Assembly: GCA_023213395.1 (NCBI GenBank)
Contig: CM041465.1
Span: 121,713,741-121,777,740, forward strand
Direction of reading: 5' to 3'
Source: Cycas panzhihuaensis
Lineage: Eukaryota; Cycadophyta
DNA: 64,000 nucleotides
Below are positions 21,670 through 33,800 of this stretch, piece by piece. The stretch's first letter is position 1; every line of letters starts with the position of its first letter. The position numbers and the translations under genes were made by a program. The notes beneath the pieces were generated by a model. That model searched no databases and was not told where the DNA came from. It saw only the letters and a list, made by a program, of their open reading frames with translations.

Positions 21670-24230
21670 AGATCTATTTTCTTCAATAACTACCCACAAC
21701 TACTTTTCCTATTATAAAAAACTTACATTTCATAATGAAATATATAAAAAAAGAAGAAATTTTGAGCAAGCACTCTATCTTCCATTTCCAACTATTGATG
21801 TACTATTCACTGTCGACATTAGTGTGTTTCTACTTCTGCTCTACAGCCATAGTGCATTTGCAAGGCATGTGACATGTCACAAAGTATATCATCCACCCAA
21901 AATTGGGCAAACAACAATATGCATGAAGGTTTCTCATGTTGGTGTTCATACCATATAACTAATATCTCTATGTCCATGGTCAAGTAACTTATAGTACACT
22001 TCTTGTCTTGTTATTTTACTTTCCCTTGTATGCTTCATATGATGTAATGTAAAGATTGTATATATCATTAAGTGCTTTATGCATATGTCTCAATCATTAA
22101 TGATATGCCAGGCTAGGTGTGTTCTATAATACAAACTACTTATCTAACATGTTAGCGATTTGTTGCCTTCCATAGTCATCATACTTATATTCACAAAGGA
22201 GAGTAGCTAGACTGCCCTTCGAGAATGCATCTTTCAAATCTGAATGAAGTATTTGCTAACATGAAGATTGCAGTGTTTCTTTTAAATCAAAACCTTGAGA
22301 CCAGTTTGGAGTCCAAACAACCGATAACCCTACTAGAATAGAAAGATTAAGGGGGGGCCTAAGGCTTCAGCTTTCATGAGTACTCTTGTGCCTTCCAAGA
22401 CATGGGTTTGCCTCTACCCTCTATCAGTCATGTTATTCCCCAGTGTTACCGTGTCGATGGCTTGCCAATAGCCGCCCGCCCCTATATCTCAATACAATAA
22501 TAAGGTTGGCTCATGTTCAATCAACTCCTCTTTAACCTAAAGCTCTATTTGGGCTTTATGCATGTTCTTCATGTTTGAAACTTCTTGCAAGCATGTTTAG
22601 GTTCAAAAAGTCAAAAATGAGGTTATCTATTGTAAAGTTTCAAACATCTGATAATCTCAATTTCATGATAGGTCTTGAGGTTATGGTTAGGTATGATAAT
22701 TGCATTTTATCCTTAACAAGAACTACTAATGTGGTTTAGTGTATTACGAGAATCATAGAATATACACGCACTCATGCAGTTCATTTGTGACTTTAACAGG
22801 AACAAGTAGTTTGATACATGGATATCTATTTATGCTTAGTCGCAATTGACAGCCTACAAATATAGCAGTGCTTACTTCTATGCCTATTTTGAGCTGAGTT
22901 GTGTCCAATATATCAAAAAGTATGGTACTTGTGATGAACTGTCACACCAAAATTTCGAGATGTTAGCAGAGAGGATTTCCCATCAAATAGATCATAACCT
23001 CGATCTAGTATTAAGCCTCCTTATTGGCTCGGATTGTTCTCTATCTTAGAATAGGATATGGCCACTACATGGCACTAAAAGTAAATAGCAGGCCAATACT
23101 GGGCTCGCCTTCAGATCTTTTCATGTTCCATATACTCATGAGCCTAGCTTTCATGGAGGTCAGAAGGTGAGCTCTAGTCTCCTTTTAATGCAAGTGCTCT
23201 AAAGATAAAAGGATCAATCCTTCAAATGAGGGTGACCCACTACTTCCAATAAAATTGCACCTATCAAGGACATGGATTACTGGCTGCCAACAGGGAACCT
23301 GTAAAGTCTTCCTACATAATAAAATTAACAAATTCAAAGTTGACCATAAAGATTATTTCAGTGTAATAATGGTCAATACCAGTATTGAGGAGCAGAATTC
23401 TGACCATTTTTCAAACAAGAAGAAAACTTGGACGCTTCAACTATGAGAGGAAAATTAATCAAACAAAGCATGGATGCTGATCTCTTTTGGAACTTATCTT
23501 TAGACTGCTGATGAAAAAGAGGAATAAACAAAGTCTACAAATCTAGGGTATTAAAAAGGGGAATCCTGATTTGCCTCCAATGGAGTAGTCCTAATATGAC
23601 TTTATGAAAACGTACATAGTGCCCTGCTGGATTCAGCTGAGGGGTTGTATTTTGCTTCTAGATCAAGTCCACTCTGTTGTTGGGATAAAATTGTGTTAAA
23701 AAAAGATGAAGATGATAAGCACAAAAAAATGAATAATACTTCAGGAAATAACAAAATGCCAGAAACAGTTTTAGATAAAGGCCAATGTTGCAACTCAGGT
23801 TCAGATTGTTAGACTGTCTTCCTCTTCAATTGTATACTACTACTCTCCCTTCTGTCCTATCAACTCTTGATTAGGTGTCTGTAGAAGTGCATAATTCTCA
23901 TCCTAGGTTTACTTCACAAAGCCTTTGAAATTGGCTGCTTACTTCTTGCAACAGATGAAAATGATTAGCTGCCCATTCCTTTTTTTCGCAAATGAGAATT
24001 ATTCCATATGCAAGTTGTTATTTCTGTAATTTCTAATCAAATGCACCTATGTTTTCCAAAACAAAATATATATGATAGTTCATGAAATGTTCCAATAATT
24101 CATCCTCCTTGCTGATCTGTTTATTCCTCTTATGGTCATTAAATGTGTAATGGATGTGTTTAGGTATGGCCCTTTTTTTCTTTTGGACTCTTTTGATTCC
24201 ATGTCTAAATTGGTGTTTTGGGAATTTCAG
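21670..24230. other. Low-coding host interval
   Basis: About 2.5 kb without recognisable retroelement protein. It is AT-rich with scattered short open frames that have no family motifs. A short palindrome CTAACATGTTAG lies near 22144-22155 and a G run near 22352-22358. It may be intergenic or intronic sequence leading to the exon candidates at 24231 and 24428. Confidence 0.5.
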
Positions 24231-24653
24231 CTGGAATCCTGCAGGAGCTATAAGGGCAGGGCGTAACTCAGCTGTATATATTAACGAGGGACAAACGATA
24301 CGAGTTGATGGTAAGGCATCTGTCAAGTCAGTCTATTTATAGCATGCACTCATAAATCTGTGTGCCTTCATTCTCAGGGATTTAAAAGATCAACACAATA
24401 TGTGAACATGTGATACAAATGTGCCAGAGAGAAGCAATAATATGAAACTTCCTGAAGTTTCAACACTCTTTAAAGCTTATATTCCTCCAAGGATAGTCTA
24501 TTTGAGTGCAAATCCAATGTCATGCTTGAAAGTGCAGGTACCGATGACTGTTGTTATAATATGGCTGAACATGGTAGTTATACCTCAATTGTGGCCTCAT
24601 GGAGACCGGTGTTTTTATCTTTTAATTTCTTGCAGATTGAAGTGTGTATTTAA
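24231..24653 (+). CDS. Candidate host gene fragment: two or three exons, unknown product
   Basis: Exon 1 (24231-24310, 80 bp) follows a pyrimidine-rich tract and TTTCAG, and ends at GATG|GTAAGG, a good donor. Its frame reads WNPAGAIRAGRNSAVYINEG and on to TIRVD, leaving one base. Exon 2 (24428-24536) follows GTGCCAG and starts with the two bases that complete the codon; it reads RSNNMKLPEVSTLFKAYIPP onward to CLKVQ, then CAG|GTACCG. The phases match across the 117-base gap. A possible last exon after TTCTTGCAG (24636-24653) would end the frame with TAA. I do not recognise the family. Upstream exons were not found, so this could be a pseudogene fragment. Confidence 0.45.
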
Positions 24654-25841
24654 TGTTGTAACCAGTTAGGTTTCTGAGCCATCCATTATATCTCTACACC
24701 TAGTTGATCAATGCCATTTAACTTATTGTCAGTAGTGAACATTGTCTTTTTGCTAACTTTTTCATAGCTCTGTATTCCTTATCTGTTGTCCAAGCCACTC
24801 AGTCACTTAGACCATTTAAAGTAGTTCATTATGTAGCTACTTCAACAAAGAAGATGATGTTATATGGATCCATGTTTATGGGAGTGCCATAGCAACTTGC
24901 AATCATTTTGTAAATCTTTTGATGTCATAACCAGCAAATTACTATATCAGTATCCAGTTGATCTAGTTCCAAAGGAACCATAGATAGAATTATACCCAAA
25001 CTTTACGTTGTTAAGGAGTCTGGCCTTGTCTATAGTTCTTTCGTTAGAGAGTACAGTGCATCAAATGCAGGTTGATGTTGCTTGTGATTCTCCTGCTTCC
25101 TCCAAATGGTGATAGCAGAAGTCTACTTGCGCGTGGGGATTTATGTATCTTCCAAGGCTTCTACTTATTTGTGAACTAGGTGGTTTGTGCTTGCTTCTTA
25201 CTTATTTAAGTGCTAGGGAGAGATAGATCAAGAAATGATACTTGCGTCTGGAAGATAGAGGGCTAAGAATAAACTTATTCTTTAGTGACAGGCCACCATT
25301 TTCAGTTAAAAACCCATTCCAGGGAGAGTAGAAGTGGGAAAGCATGCTTAGATCCCATATCTCTGTTTAGTGAGCATATGAAAATTTTATGAGTGCAGTC
25401 AATTGATTTGACCTTGTTGCACAGTTCTAAAGTAGGCATGTAGATTCTGTGTTCCTTTTGTGGATCCACTTGTTAGATGTATGTAAGGTAGAAAATCATA
25501 GTTCACCTCAGCTTGCCTTGGAGTAGCCCTAATGGGTCTCTCACTATTTATCCACAATAGTTTTCCCCTTTCCAAGGAAGAGACACCTCCAAATATCCAA
25601 ATCCCCAAAAAGAAGAGGAGGAAGATCACAAAACTGATTTTTAATTAGGCTTCTCCCCTATTTATATCATTATGTAATATAATGATATATTATTATAGGC
25701 CCACCTCAATCATAGAACTATATTATATTATATTATATTATATTATTTATGTCTTTAATTAATGTGGAGGACTTCCTCATGTTATAGTTCAGGGCAAGTC
25801 CTCCCCTTGTGGCAATCCTGGAAGGGATCCCTACCAGCTTC
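24654..25841. other. Non-coding interval with possible minus-strand LTR relic
   Basis: No protein domains seen. Around 25500-25680 there is a stretch resembling a reversed LTR, with CTCCCCTATTTATAT (minus-strand TATA) near 25650-25664, but no partner copy was found. It is followed by A/T microsatellite DNA and then the Copia-E 5' LTR. Confidence 0.4.
25721..25747. repeat. (TATTA)n microsatellite
   Basis: About five perfect units of TATTA, with looser AT repeats on both sides (25670-25700). Confidence 0.8.
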
Positions 25842-26053
25842 TGTTAAAATAGTAGATTAACTATTATTTAATTCCTAGTCTCTTAAATTGTCGTAACTCG
25901 TTTCTTTTCTTGATTCTTCATGCACCCCTGTTGAGTGGTGGTCTCGTCAATAATAGGTGTGTATGAGATGCTTACAAACTGAAAATCAATACAAGATCTA
26001 TTCTTGTGTCTAGTTCTTTGTGTGGTTCAATGTTGTCTCTACATACACTAACA
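25842..26053 (+). repeat. Copia-E 5' LTR and decayed primer site
   Basis: 212 bp, TGTTAAAATAG to CACTAACA. It is followed at 26054-26064 by AGGTATTAGAG, one or two changes from the canonical TGGTATCAGAG. It matches the copy at 39524-39748. Confidence 0.85.
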
Positions 26054-26450
26054 AGGTATTAGAGTATTGTGTTTTCTCTATGTTGTTCGTTCAATTTCTT
26101 TGTAATTGTTGAGTCACATCATTGTTTTCTCCGTACTTGACTTACAAGACCTCTCTCTATAGTTTTTTTTAGAGTTCATTTTGTGTACAATTTGTCGAAT
26201 GTTGTTTAGGCTTAGGGCATCGAACATTGTTGTCTAGGACGAAATTCAAAGCAACGCCTATCGAAGGATTTTATCACTCATTGTGGAGCGTGTTTTCTCA
26301 ATGCCAAAGGTGTTTTCTTATTATCGAATGTGTTTTTTTTCTATTCAACATCTCATTGCAGTATCTTCAAACTAGACGCTTATTGAAAAGAGTAGCATTC
26401 ACTAGTTGTTAGGGCATCATCTTAGCCATTTGACGTTTGGCAATCCTTTG

Positions 26451-26690
26451 CTAAGTTATGGATGTTTTCCTCATTCAGTTGACAATTTGTTGCAGAGCCA
26501 TGGATGTTTTCCTGATCTAGTTGACAATCTGTTATTGAGCCATGGGTGCTTTTCTCATCAAGTTGGCAGTTCATTGCTAAGTCATGAATGCTTTACTCAT
26601 CTAGTTGATAGTCAGTTGCTAAGTTGTGGATGTTTTTCTCATCCAATTAGTAGTCCGTTGCTAAGCCATGGATGTTTTTCTCATCACAAG
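26451..26690 (+). repeat. 42-bp minisatellite
   Basis: Nearly six units of about 42 bp, each with a core like CTAAGCCATGGATGTTTTTC. Because 42 is divisible by three, the forward frame 26406-26738 stays open and encodes a 14-residue repeat with the core LLSHGCFSH. Units differ at several positions each. It lies in the leader region of Copia-E. Confidence 0.85.
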
Positions 26691-26988
26691 GTTTTCTCTA
26701 GTCGTCAGTTGACAACTTCTTACTTGAAAGCCCATTAGCATTGCTAGGTAAGGCATTAAGCCCCTTTTACAAATTTAATAGTGGTCACATAGGGGGCTAA
26801 TATGGTTGGGGGTTGGCGGGGAAGGGGGCTAATGGATGGCAGACTTGAAATTTTAATTAACTAGATTTAGTAATTTTTGAAATCCAAAAAGGGTCATATG
26901 GTGGGTGATATGACTGAGGAGCTATTTGAAAGGGGGCTGGAAGACCTAAGTTTCAATTACAAATTAATTTAATTCAATTCAAAACAAA

Positions 26989-26992
<4 letters not shown>

Positions 26993-27059
<67 letters not shown>
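26993..27059. repeat. (TA)n microsatellite
   Basis: About 33 uninterrupted TA units. Such tracts are hypervariable and may be mis-sized in assemblies. Confidence 0.95.
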
Positions 27060-27063
<4 letters not shown>

Positions 27064-27262
27064 TTCGATGGACCCAAAATTAGATTAAGGCACATTGTAT
27101 TCTTTTTGCATTTGCAAAAAAGAATAGATTAGATTTAATAGAAATCTCACGTCCGTTTGAATGGAAAAAAATAAAAAAGGAAACCATTAACCCTAATTCA
27201 AGGGTTTCAACAGATTTTCACCTAAAAAAAAGTATGGCGGTGGATTTTTACAGTCTACATCC

Positions 27263-27346
27263 AGGCTTCAATCCGTCTATGATGGCATTCGAGCTTCAAT
27301 CTGTCTACGGTGGCGTCTAGGCTTCAATCCATCTATGATTAGGGTT
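27263..27346. repeat. 28-bp tandem repeat, three units
   Basis: Units start AGGCTTCAATCCGTCTATG at 27263, with diverged copies at about 27291 and 27319. No coding meaning is apparent. Confidence 0.75.
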
Positions 27347-27449
27347 ATTTTTTCTCTATCTTCAAGTCGGCTCAGCTTCTTCGTGGCGTGATCTTAGAGG
27401 GGCTTCAACTGCATGCAGTCTACTGGTAGAAACAGGGCTTCATGCAGCT

Positions 27450-27830
27450 TCAACGATTGCTAGGGATGACTACATAACGGTTTATAAAGTTATGACGACA
27501 CATGTTTTCGTCTTTGTCCTTTTTAACTTGATCAAAGCGTTTGTTAGAAGCACCTATGGCTTTTGATACCCTAAACCTGTCAAATCTAGTGGCATGTGTG
27601 TAAAATGCTTCATGACCTCCTGCAAGTTTATTTTTTAGTCCAAATCGAAATCCGACATCCTTCTCAACACCCTGATGACTTGAAGGAATTTGTTCAGTAA
27701 CGGCCTGAGACTTCCTATTCACTCCCAATGTTATTGGGTATCCCTGGGTAAAATGGCCCTTTTCACCATAAATATGACATATGAGCTCCTCTTCCTTCTT
27801 TCATTTCCAGTTTCTTTCTGCAGATTTAGC
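27450..27830 (-). pseudogene. Minus-strand zinc-knuckle protein relic (gag-like)
   Basis: Reading leftward from about 27830 there is a Lys-rich stretch (KSKAKSAERNWK, a stop, KKEEEL). It is followed by CHIYGEKGHFTQGY, a CCHC knuckle in which the second and fourth ligands (Cys) read Tyr. The open frame then continues from 27728 to 27450 without known domains. Both changes are single transitions. It could be the nucleocapsid end of a minus-strand retroelement whose LTR starts at 27914, but then most of gag is missing. A knuckle-bearing host relic is the alternative. Confidence 0.45.
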
Positions 27831-27913
27831 CTTTGACTTCCATACTTTGGCTTCTACAAGGATGGATTGTTACAGTTGATTATGTGAGCCTAGGATACCC
27901 TGCTTTAATACTA

Positions 27914-28305
27914 TGTTGGAAAAAGGGTTACATTCTGAATTTGCACATATTAATCATCAAATTATCAGCAATAAACAATCACAGATCTGCACAGTATTTG
28001 GTAGGTGGAAACCCCTTTAAGGGAGGAAAAACCACCTCGTAAATAGCATAGGTTTATTATAATAATAAATAGAACACAAAGGAGATGGCTTGAGGATCTC
28101 ATCCTCTCTTTGTAAATTTAGCCAGCCTACCCTATGTAACCATGACAACATCCCCAACTCACATGCTTGAAAGATTCTAGAATAAAGAAGGTAAGAGTTC
28201 GTTGAAATGGACGATTGTCCATTTCACCAAACTTTTGTAATACAATGTTGACTTTAATATTAAATACATTACACATAAGTTAACATTAGGTAAATATTTC
28301 TAACA
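27914..28305 (-). repeat. Minus-strand LTR, probable copia
   Basis: The plus strand runs TGTTGGAAAAAGG to TTTCTAACA, about 392 bp. Just before it, GCTTTAATACTA (27902-27913) resembles the reversed primer site GCTCTGATACCA, so this would be the 5' LTR of a minus-strand element. The stretch AAACCCCTTTAAGGGAGG is an inverted repeat common near copia LTR ends. No partner LTR was found. Confidence 0.5.
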
Positions 28306-28694
28306 TGACGCTCTGCTATAAATTTGACGTACAAACTTCAAATGGGCGCACATCCAATCGATTACCAGAGTGATTTCGTATGATCAAATTTAATGTAAAT
28401 ATCACATCTAAAATACCATTAGAGCAGATTTACATCAAATTTCAATGCGAATTCTAAAAAAAATGCACTCATAGGAGCCAAAGTTCACCCATGGTGTCTG
28501 TGACATGCCCTAGTTAGTCGTTCACACTCACAAAGCCATACACATCAGAGGATAAGCAAAACAAGTCCAGAACAAGAGTTGGAACATGTCCAAAACAAGA
28601 TAACTGCTTCAAACAATCAAGTCTCCACAAATTTTTCTCAGAAATTTGCAAATATGAGATGGACAAAGGCTAATTCAACATTGCCTTGATACCA
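28306..28694. other. Unassigned stretch between two LTR relics
   Basis: No protein domain or repeat recognised. It ends with GCCTTGATACCA (28683-28694), which resembles a reversed tRNA-Met primer site for the LTR that follows. Confidence 0.4.
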
Positions 28695-28822
28695 TATAGG
28701 AGAATCAGAGTTAGAGCAACATTCACAGCATTAATTGCATGCATTCATAGTAAGAAATGAGAAAAGACTTGTGAATAACAACTCGCCAAATTCTCATTGA
28801 ATAACATAGACTAATACATGAG
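28695..28822 (-). repeat. Minus-strand LTR, left part (split by LINE-F)
   Basis: Starts TATAGGAGAATC (TG changed to TA) right after the reversed primer-site-like 28683-28694. It is interrupted at the LINE target site; the right part is 35157-35416. Its last 20 bases (28803-28822) are the left LINE target duplication. Confidence 0.5.
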
Positions 28823-29448
28823 AGAGAGAACTACCCCCCCTGCAGTGGTAAGAAGACCCTACTTCCTGAATGAGTGAGTCGAAGACAGAACGGAGAACCA
28901 AAGGAAAACGGCTAGGGTTAACCAACTAGTAGTAGGCTAAGGCTAGCCAGGAGGCAGACTGTAAAGAAGAGAGACTCGGGGTTAAGCAGGCCACCGGGAG
29001 GCCTCATGGTGCCTAAGATCGAGAGGTGAAGCAGGGCGGGTAGCAAACGGCAACAGGAGCAGAAAATATGATCGAGATGGGCTCATATTTAGAGTGGGAG
29101 GAGTGAAGACGTAGAAAGGGAGTCAAGATTAAAAACATAGAGAAGCATCTCAGGCCCTGAGCTAGTTGGACAATGGGTACTAGACAGTAGATCTGGGACC
29201 AGATAAAGAAACACTAATAGAGGCCCTTGGGGTTTTGGCAACAAAGGAAGATAGCTCGGGAGATAGTTGTGCATATGAGAGAGGGTGGAGGACGGTGAGA
29301 AAGAAGAGAACATAGATTGTGTATCACAATTTCTTGATGCTGGGAGCATATACAAACCTTTTGAAGTGGGTGAGTAGCCTAGAAACACCGTTAATATTGT
29401 GTCTTTTGGATTATTGTAAAAGATAGCTAGTAGATCTGTGCTTTTGTA
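28823..29448 (+). other. LINE-F 5' untranslated region
   Basis: Purine-rich, about 625 bp, without motifs I can assign. It should carry an internal promoter. The open frame on the opposite strand (29388-29089) shows no family features. Confidence 0.6.
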
Positions 29449-30771
29449 ATGGAGGAAATGGAAACAAGATCACCAAATCAGACTCATACTTCCCCTCCGG
29501 GAAGATCCTATTTGGACGTCCTAAGAAAGGGAGAGACAGAATCTTGTGACATAAACCCTATTATTTAGGACGAATTAATTAAAATACCAATACTGAGGAA
29601 ACTTACCGAAAGAAATGAGAAGTATTGGGAAAATAGCTTGGTTGGTAGATTTTCAGGACCTAGGCCAGGTCTGGATGAGATAAGGAAATGGCTTGCCTTC
29701 AGATGGAAGACTAGAAACCTAGTGGAGGTTATGGCATTACCAAAGGGGTGTATTCTATTTAAATTTGCAAATCAGGAAGATATGGTCAGTATTCTCCTGA
29801 AAACTCCTTGGATGATGGGTAGGAAGGCTATATTACTGGAGAAATGGCACCCGGATTTTGATCCGTCAATACCAGTATTAAAATAGATCCCAATGTGGGT
29901 ACAGATGCCTGGGCTTCCTTTACAGGTGTGGGATCTTGATGTGATAAAAGGAGCGAAGAAAGCCATTGGACCTCTATTAGCTATCGATTCTGCTACTAAG
30001 AATAGGAGCAAGTTGATAAACGCCAAATTTTGCATGCTAGCAAGACTAGATAAAAATCTACTAGATTGGATAAGGATTGAAACAAAAGAATGGAGTAAGG
30101 ACCAGAGCCTGGTTTATGGACTAGACAATGTAAGATGTTCAAGATGTAAATGTTTAGGCCATGTTCCCCAGTCATGCCCGAGGGAGATGAAGAAGAAAGA
30201 GATAGGAGAGAAGGAGGGAGAGAAACTCCTAAATCCAGAAAGAAACACTAGTACCCCAGAGGAATTAGATGGGGTAGCGTAGCAAAAACAGAGAAGAGCC
30301 AGGCTCTTAATCCAAATATCACCCCAAAAATTGAACGGACATTAGGGGATTCTAAGGATGATAACCTGGATGACGATGATACATTATTTGAGGAAGGGGA
30401 GGAATCTTAACAGGAAGAGTGGCTAGAGGAGGGCAATAGAGAGGAAAAGGCAGTAGGGGGAGATAACACGTATCTTCGAGAGATCCTAGATGAACCTTAG
30501 CTGGAGGGGGAGCCTATTGCTCCGAGAAGACAAGAAGGGCCCCTGATTGCAGGTCGTAGGTGGAAAGTTAAGGAAAAGGAATCATAGGAGGAGCAAAAGG
30601 GGACTGGTCAACGTAGGGGTCCAGATCTGGGGAGCGAAAAAAGTGTAGGTAGACCTACCCTGAAGATGATCAGGGAAAGGGAGGTGCTTTCCCAAACTAA
30701 CCAAGGTTACCGGCACACCCTAAAGGAAGGGGGAGGCGAGGGATCGAGATTTAGAGCCAAAAGATGAAGGC
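29449..30771 (+). pseudogene. LINE-F ORF1: DUF4283 and zinc-knuckle protein
   Basis: The ATG at 29449 (MEEMETRSPNQ) opens a single frame to 30282 with two in-frame TAGs (about 29566 and 29884). The DUF4283 nucleic-acid-binding domain covers about 29620-29900 (KGCILFKFANQEDM, TPWMMGRKAILLEKWHP). The knuckle CSRCKCLGHVPQSC at about 30136-30177 has all four ligands. A shift near 30270 leads into an acidic, charged tail to about 30771 with three more stops. ORF1 proteins bind LINE RNA. Confidence 0.85.
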
Positions 30772-30811
30772 CTAGTGCTAGAGGGAGGGGGCAGGAAGGT
30801 AAAAGGTTAAA

Positions 30812-33800
30812 ATGAAGATTGTTTCATGGAATATTAGGGGAATAAACACCCCCTCTAAGTAGAGGATAGTGAAAGATTTACGCACAAGGGAACTGGATAT
30901 AATAATGCTACAAGAGACAAAATTGGAGGTGGAAAACAGGTTAGTGGTGAAAAACAAGACATGGAGGAATGCGGAGATGGCAGCGAAGGATGGTAGGCAA
31001 GGTTTCGGGGGACTGGCTCTCCTGTGGAACCCAAAGGACTGGATGGGAGAGGACTGCGTCTTGGACAATCAGTTTATGTGTATATGGCTAAACTATAGAA
31101 GGTCGAACATCTGATGGCTGGCCACTAACGTATACACTCCCACATCTGTGGAAGGGAGGAAAAATCTCTGGGATAAGATGCTAAAGGTTCATAAAGAATG
31201 GAAAGACCCCTGGTTAGTGGCAGGTGACTTTAATACGACGCTGTCCCTTGGAGAGAAAAAAGGGGGGCAAGAGGGATGGACAAAGAGTATGATGGATTTA
31301 GGAGACTTTCTCCAAAGAGGGGTGGTTGATGGATGTCCATTTCCAAGGGGCTAAATATACTTGGTCAAATAGAAGACTGGGGAATCATCATATTCAGGTT
31401 AAACTAGATAGAGTTTTGATAAATTACATATAGGCCAACCACCATAATAATATTAGGTTAGAAGCTCTTCCCAAGGTGGCTTCAGACCATTCTCCCTTGA
31501 TGTTGGAATTTAACACTACAGAGAAGCATGTCGAAGCTCCCTTCAGGTTTGAACTTACGTGGACAAGGCATCTGGACCTCAAGAATTGGATTGAGGAATG
31601 GTAGAAAATCCTGATAGAAGGATGGGCTATGTACATGTTTTCGAAGACATTGAATTGGGTGGAAAGGCAAGTGAAAGATTGGAATAAAAAGGTTTATGGA
31701 AACATTTTTGAAGCCAAAGAGCAGATAATAAGAGAGCTAAAGGATACTGAGAGGAGGATCCAAGAGGAAGGCAAATCCCAGATTTTGGATCAACAAGAGA
31801 GAAATCTTCAAAGAAATCTTGAGGAAGTCCTGATGAAGGAAGAAATTTTTTGGAGACAAAAGTTGAGGGCCCTCTGGTTGGCGGAGGGGGATAGGAATAC
31901 AAAGTTTTTTCACATGACGACCCTAAAGCATAGGACTAGTAATCAAATAAATAAGCTGAAAAACTGAGAAGGAGAAGAAATCAATGCAAAAGGAGAAATC
32001 AAGAATATAGAGACAGTTTTTTAAGGATTTGTTTGAAAACCCCAGATGTCAAGATGTCGAAACCAAGTGGAATTCTTGAGATTAATCCCCAATTTGGTCG
32101 ATGCTGAGCAGAACAGACTCTTGAAGAAACTGTTTGCTACGGAGGATGTGGAAAAGGCTGTTTTTGGGATGAAAAGGGATAAAGCGCCAGGCCTGGATGG
32201 ATTTCCTATTTCTTTTAGGATTACTAGGACATTATACAGGAAGACTTAATGAAATCCTTAGATGAATTTCATGAGATTCGGAAAGTGCCAAGGGAGTGGC
32301 AAGCCACCTTTTTAGTGTTGGTCCCAAAAAAGGAGGGAGTGAAGGTGATTGAGGAATTTAGACCAATCAGTACAAAGTTCTGGCCAATAGATTAAAGAAA
32401 ATTCTCCCTTTGATTATATCTCCAAACCAAGATGGCTTTGTGAAAGGGAGACAGATCTTGGATGGCATCATTGTTATCCATGAGACAATTCATTCTACCC
32501 ACCAAAGGAAGGAGCCAGGTATGATTGTTAAGATTGACCTTTCTAAAGCATATGACAGGGTTTCATGGGATTGCTTAATGGAATGCCTCCAAGAGTTCGG
32601 CTTCAGAGATACTTAGAGGGAGTGGGTGGCTAGCTATATTTCTAAGCCTCAATACTCGATCCTAATTAATGGCACCTCAATTGCTTTTTTCCCTGGATTC
32701 AGAGGGTTACAACAAGGGGATCCCTTATCTCCTTATTTGTTTATTATCATGGCTGAGATTATGGGGAGAGCGGCAGAGGAAGTTAGGAGAAAGGGAGTGT
32801 TAACAGGGATAAAGACAACCTCTGGCATCGACAATATAGTCCATCACCAATTTGTTGATGATAACATCTTGTTAGGCAAGGATGCCCTTGGCGAAGCTAG
32901 GGCTATAAAAGGAGGGCTCTAGAGGTTCAAGAGGGCCACAAATCAAAAGATAAATCTAGATAAGAGTAGTGTTCTATTTGTAAATACCAAGGAAAGAACG
33001 CAAAGGAAGATTAGCTGGATTTTGGAAATGCCCATTCGGAAATTACCATCTATCTATCTAAGGATGCCCCTATTCGTAGGTAAGATGCCGAAGGACCTAT
33101 GGAACCTATCCTAAATTGGATGCAGAGAAAGTTGGCAGGGTGGAAGGGATCCCTTCTAAGTCAAGTAGGTAAAGTCCAGTTGCTATCTGCATCCCTCTAG
33201 AGTATACCGGTGTACTGGATGTCGATCTTCAAGATGTTGGCTAAAGTCATAACGACTTTGGAAGCCATCTAGAAAAGATTTCTCTGGTCGAGGGTTGAAG
33301 AGAAAGACAGGATCCATATAGTGGCATGGGAGAAAGTTTGTCTCCCCAAATGGGCAGGTGGGTTAAACATAAGGAGAATCATCTATTTTAACAAGGCCTT
33401 GGTGGCTAAATTAGCATGGCGAACAACGAATGGAGAAGGAGGTCAGTGGGAAAGAATTTTATCCCATAAATAACTTCGAGGGAAGCAATTCCTGAAGGAG
33501 GATGTTGTAGTCTCCTCTGGATCCCTAATTTGGAGAAGTATGGTACAATCGAGACAAACCCTAATTTCTGGGTTGCGCTGGAAGCTGAGGGATGGTGTAA
33601 CTTTTTGGGAAGATGTGGGGTGTGGTCATACTCAATTGAAAACTAGGCCTAATGTTAGCCCCTTGAAGGACCTTTGCAAGAGATCCTACAAAAATAAGGT
33701 TAAAGATTACTAGGTGGGTCAAGACCGAGCCAGGATATGGAGAACTTTCAAGGACTCGCAAGGGGGACAAGACATAAAGGATTGTATTAAAGCCCTCAAA

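Noticed and set aside
21554-21958. 134-codon plus-strand frame
   Set aside because: It begins inside the Gypsy-D LTR and crosses its end and the target duplication, so it is a chance fusion.
22846-23446. Short plus-strand frames of 60-70 codons as host genes
   Set aside because: No family motifs, no matching splice signals or phases seen, and such lengths are common by chance.
26993-27059. AT-rich tract as a replication origin or matrix attachment site
   Set aside because: It is a plain (TA)n microsatellite; nothing else supports a functional role.
29089-29388. 99-codon minus-strand frame
   Set aside because: Antisense to the LINE-F 5' untranslated region, Ser/Pro/Leu-rich low complexity without domain features.
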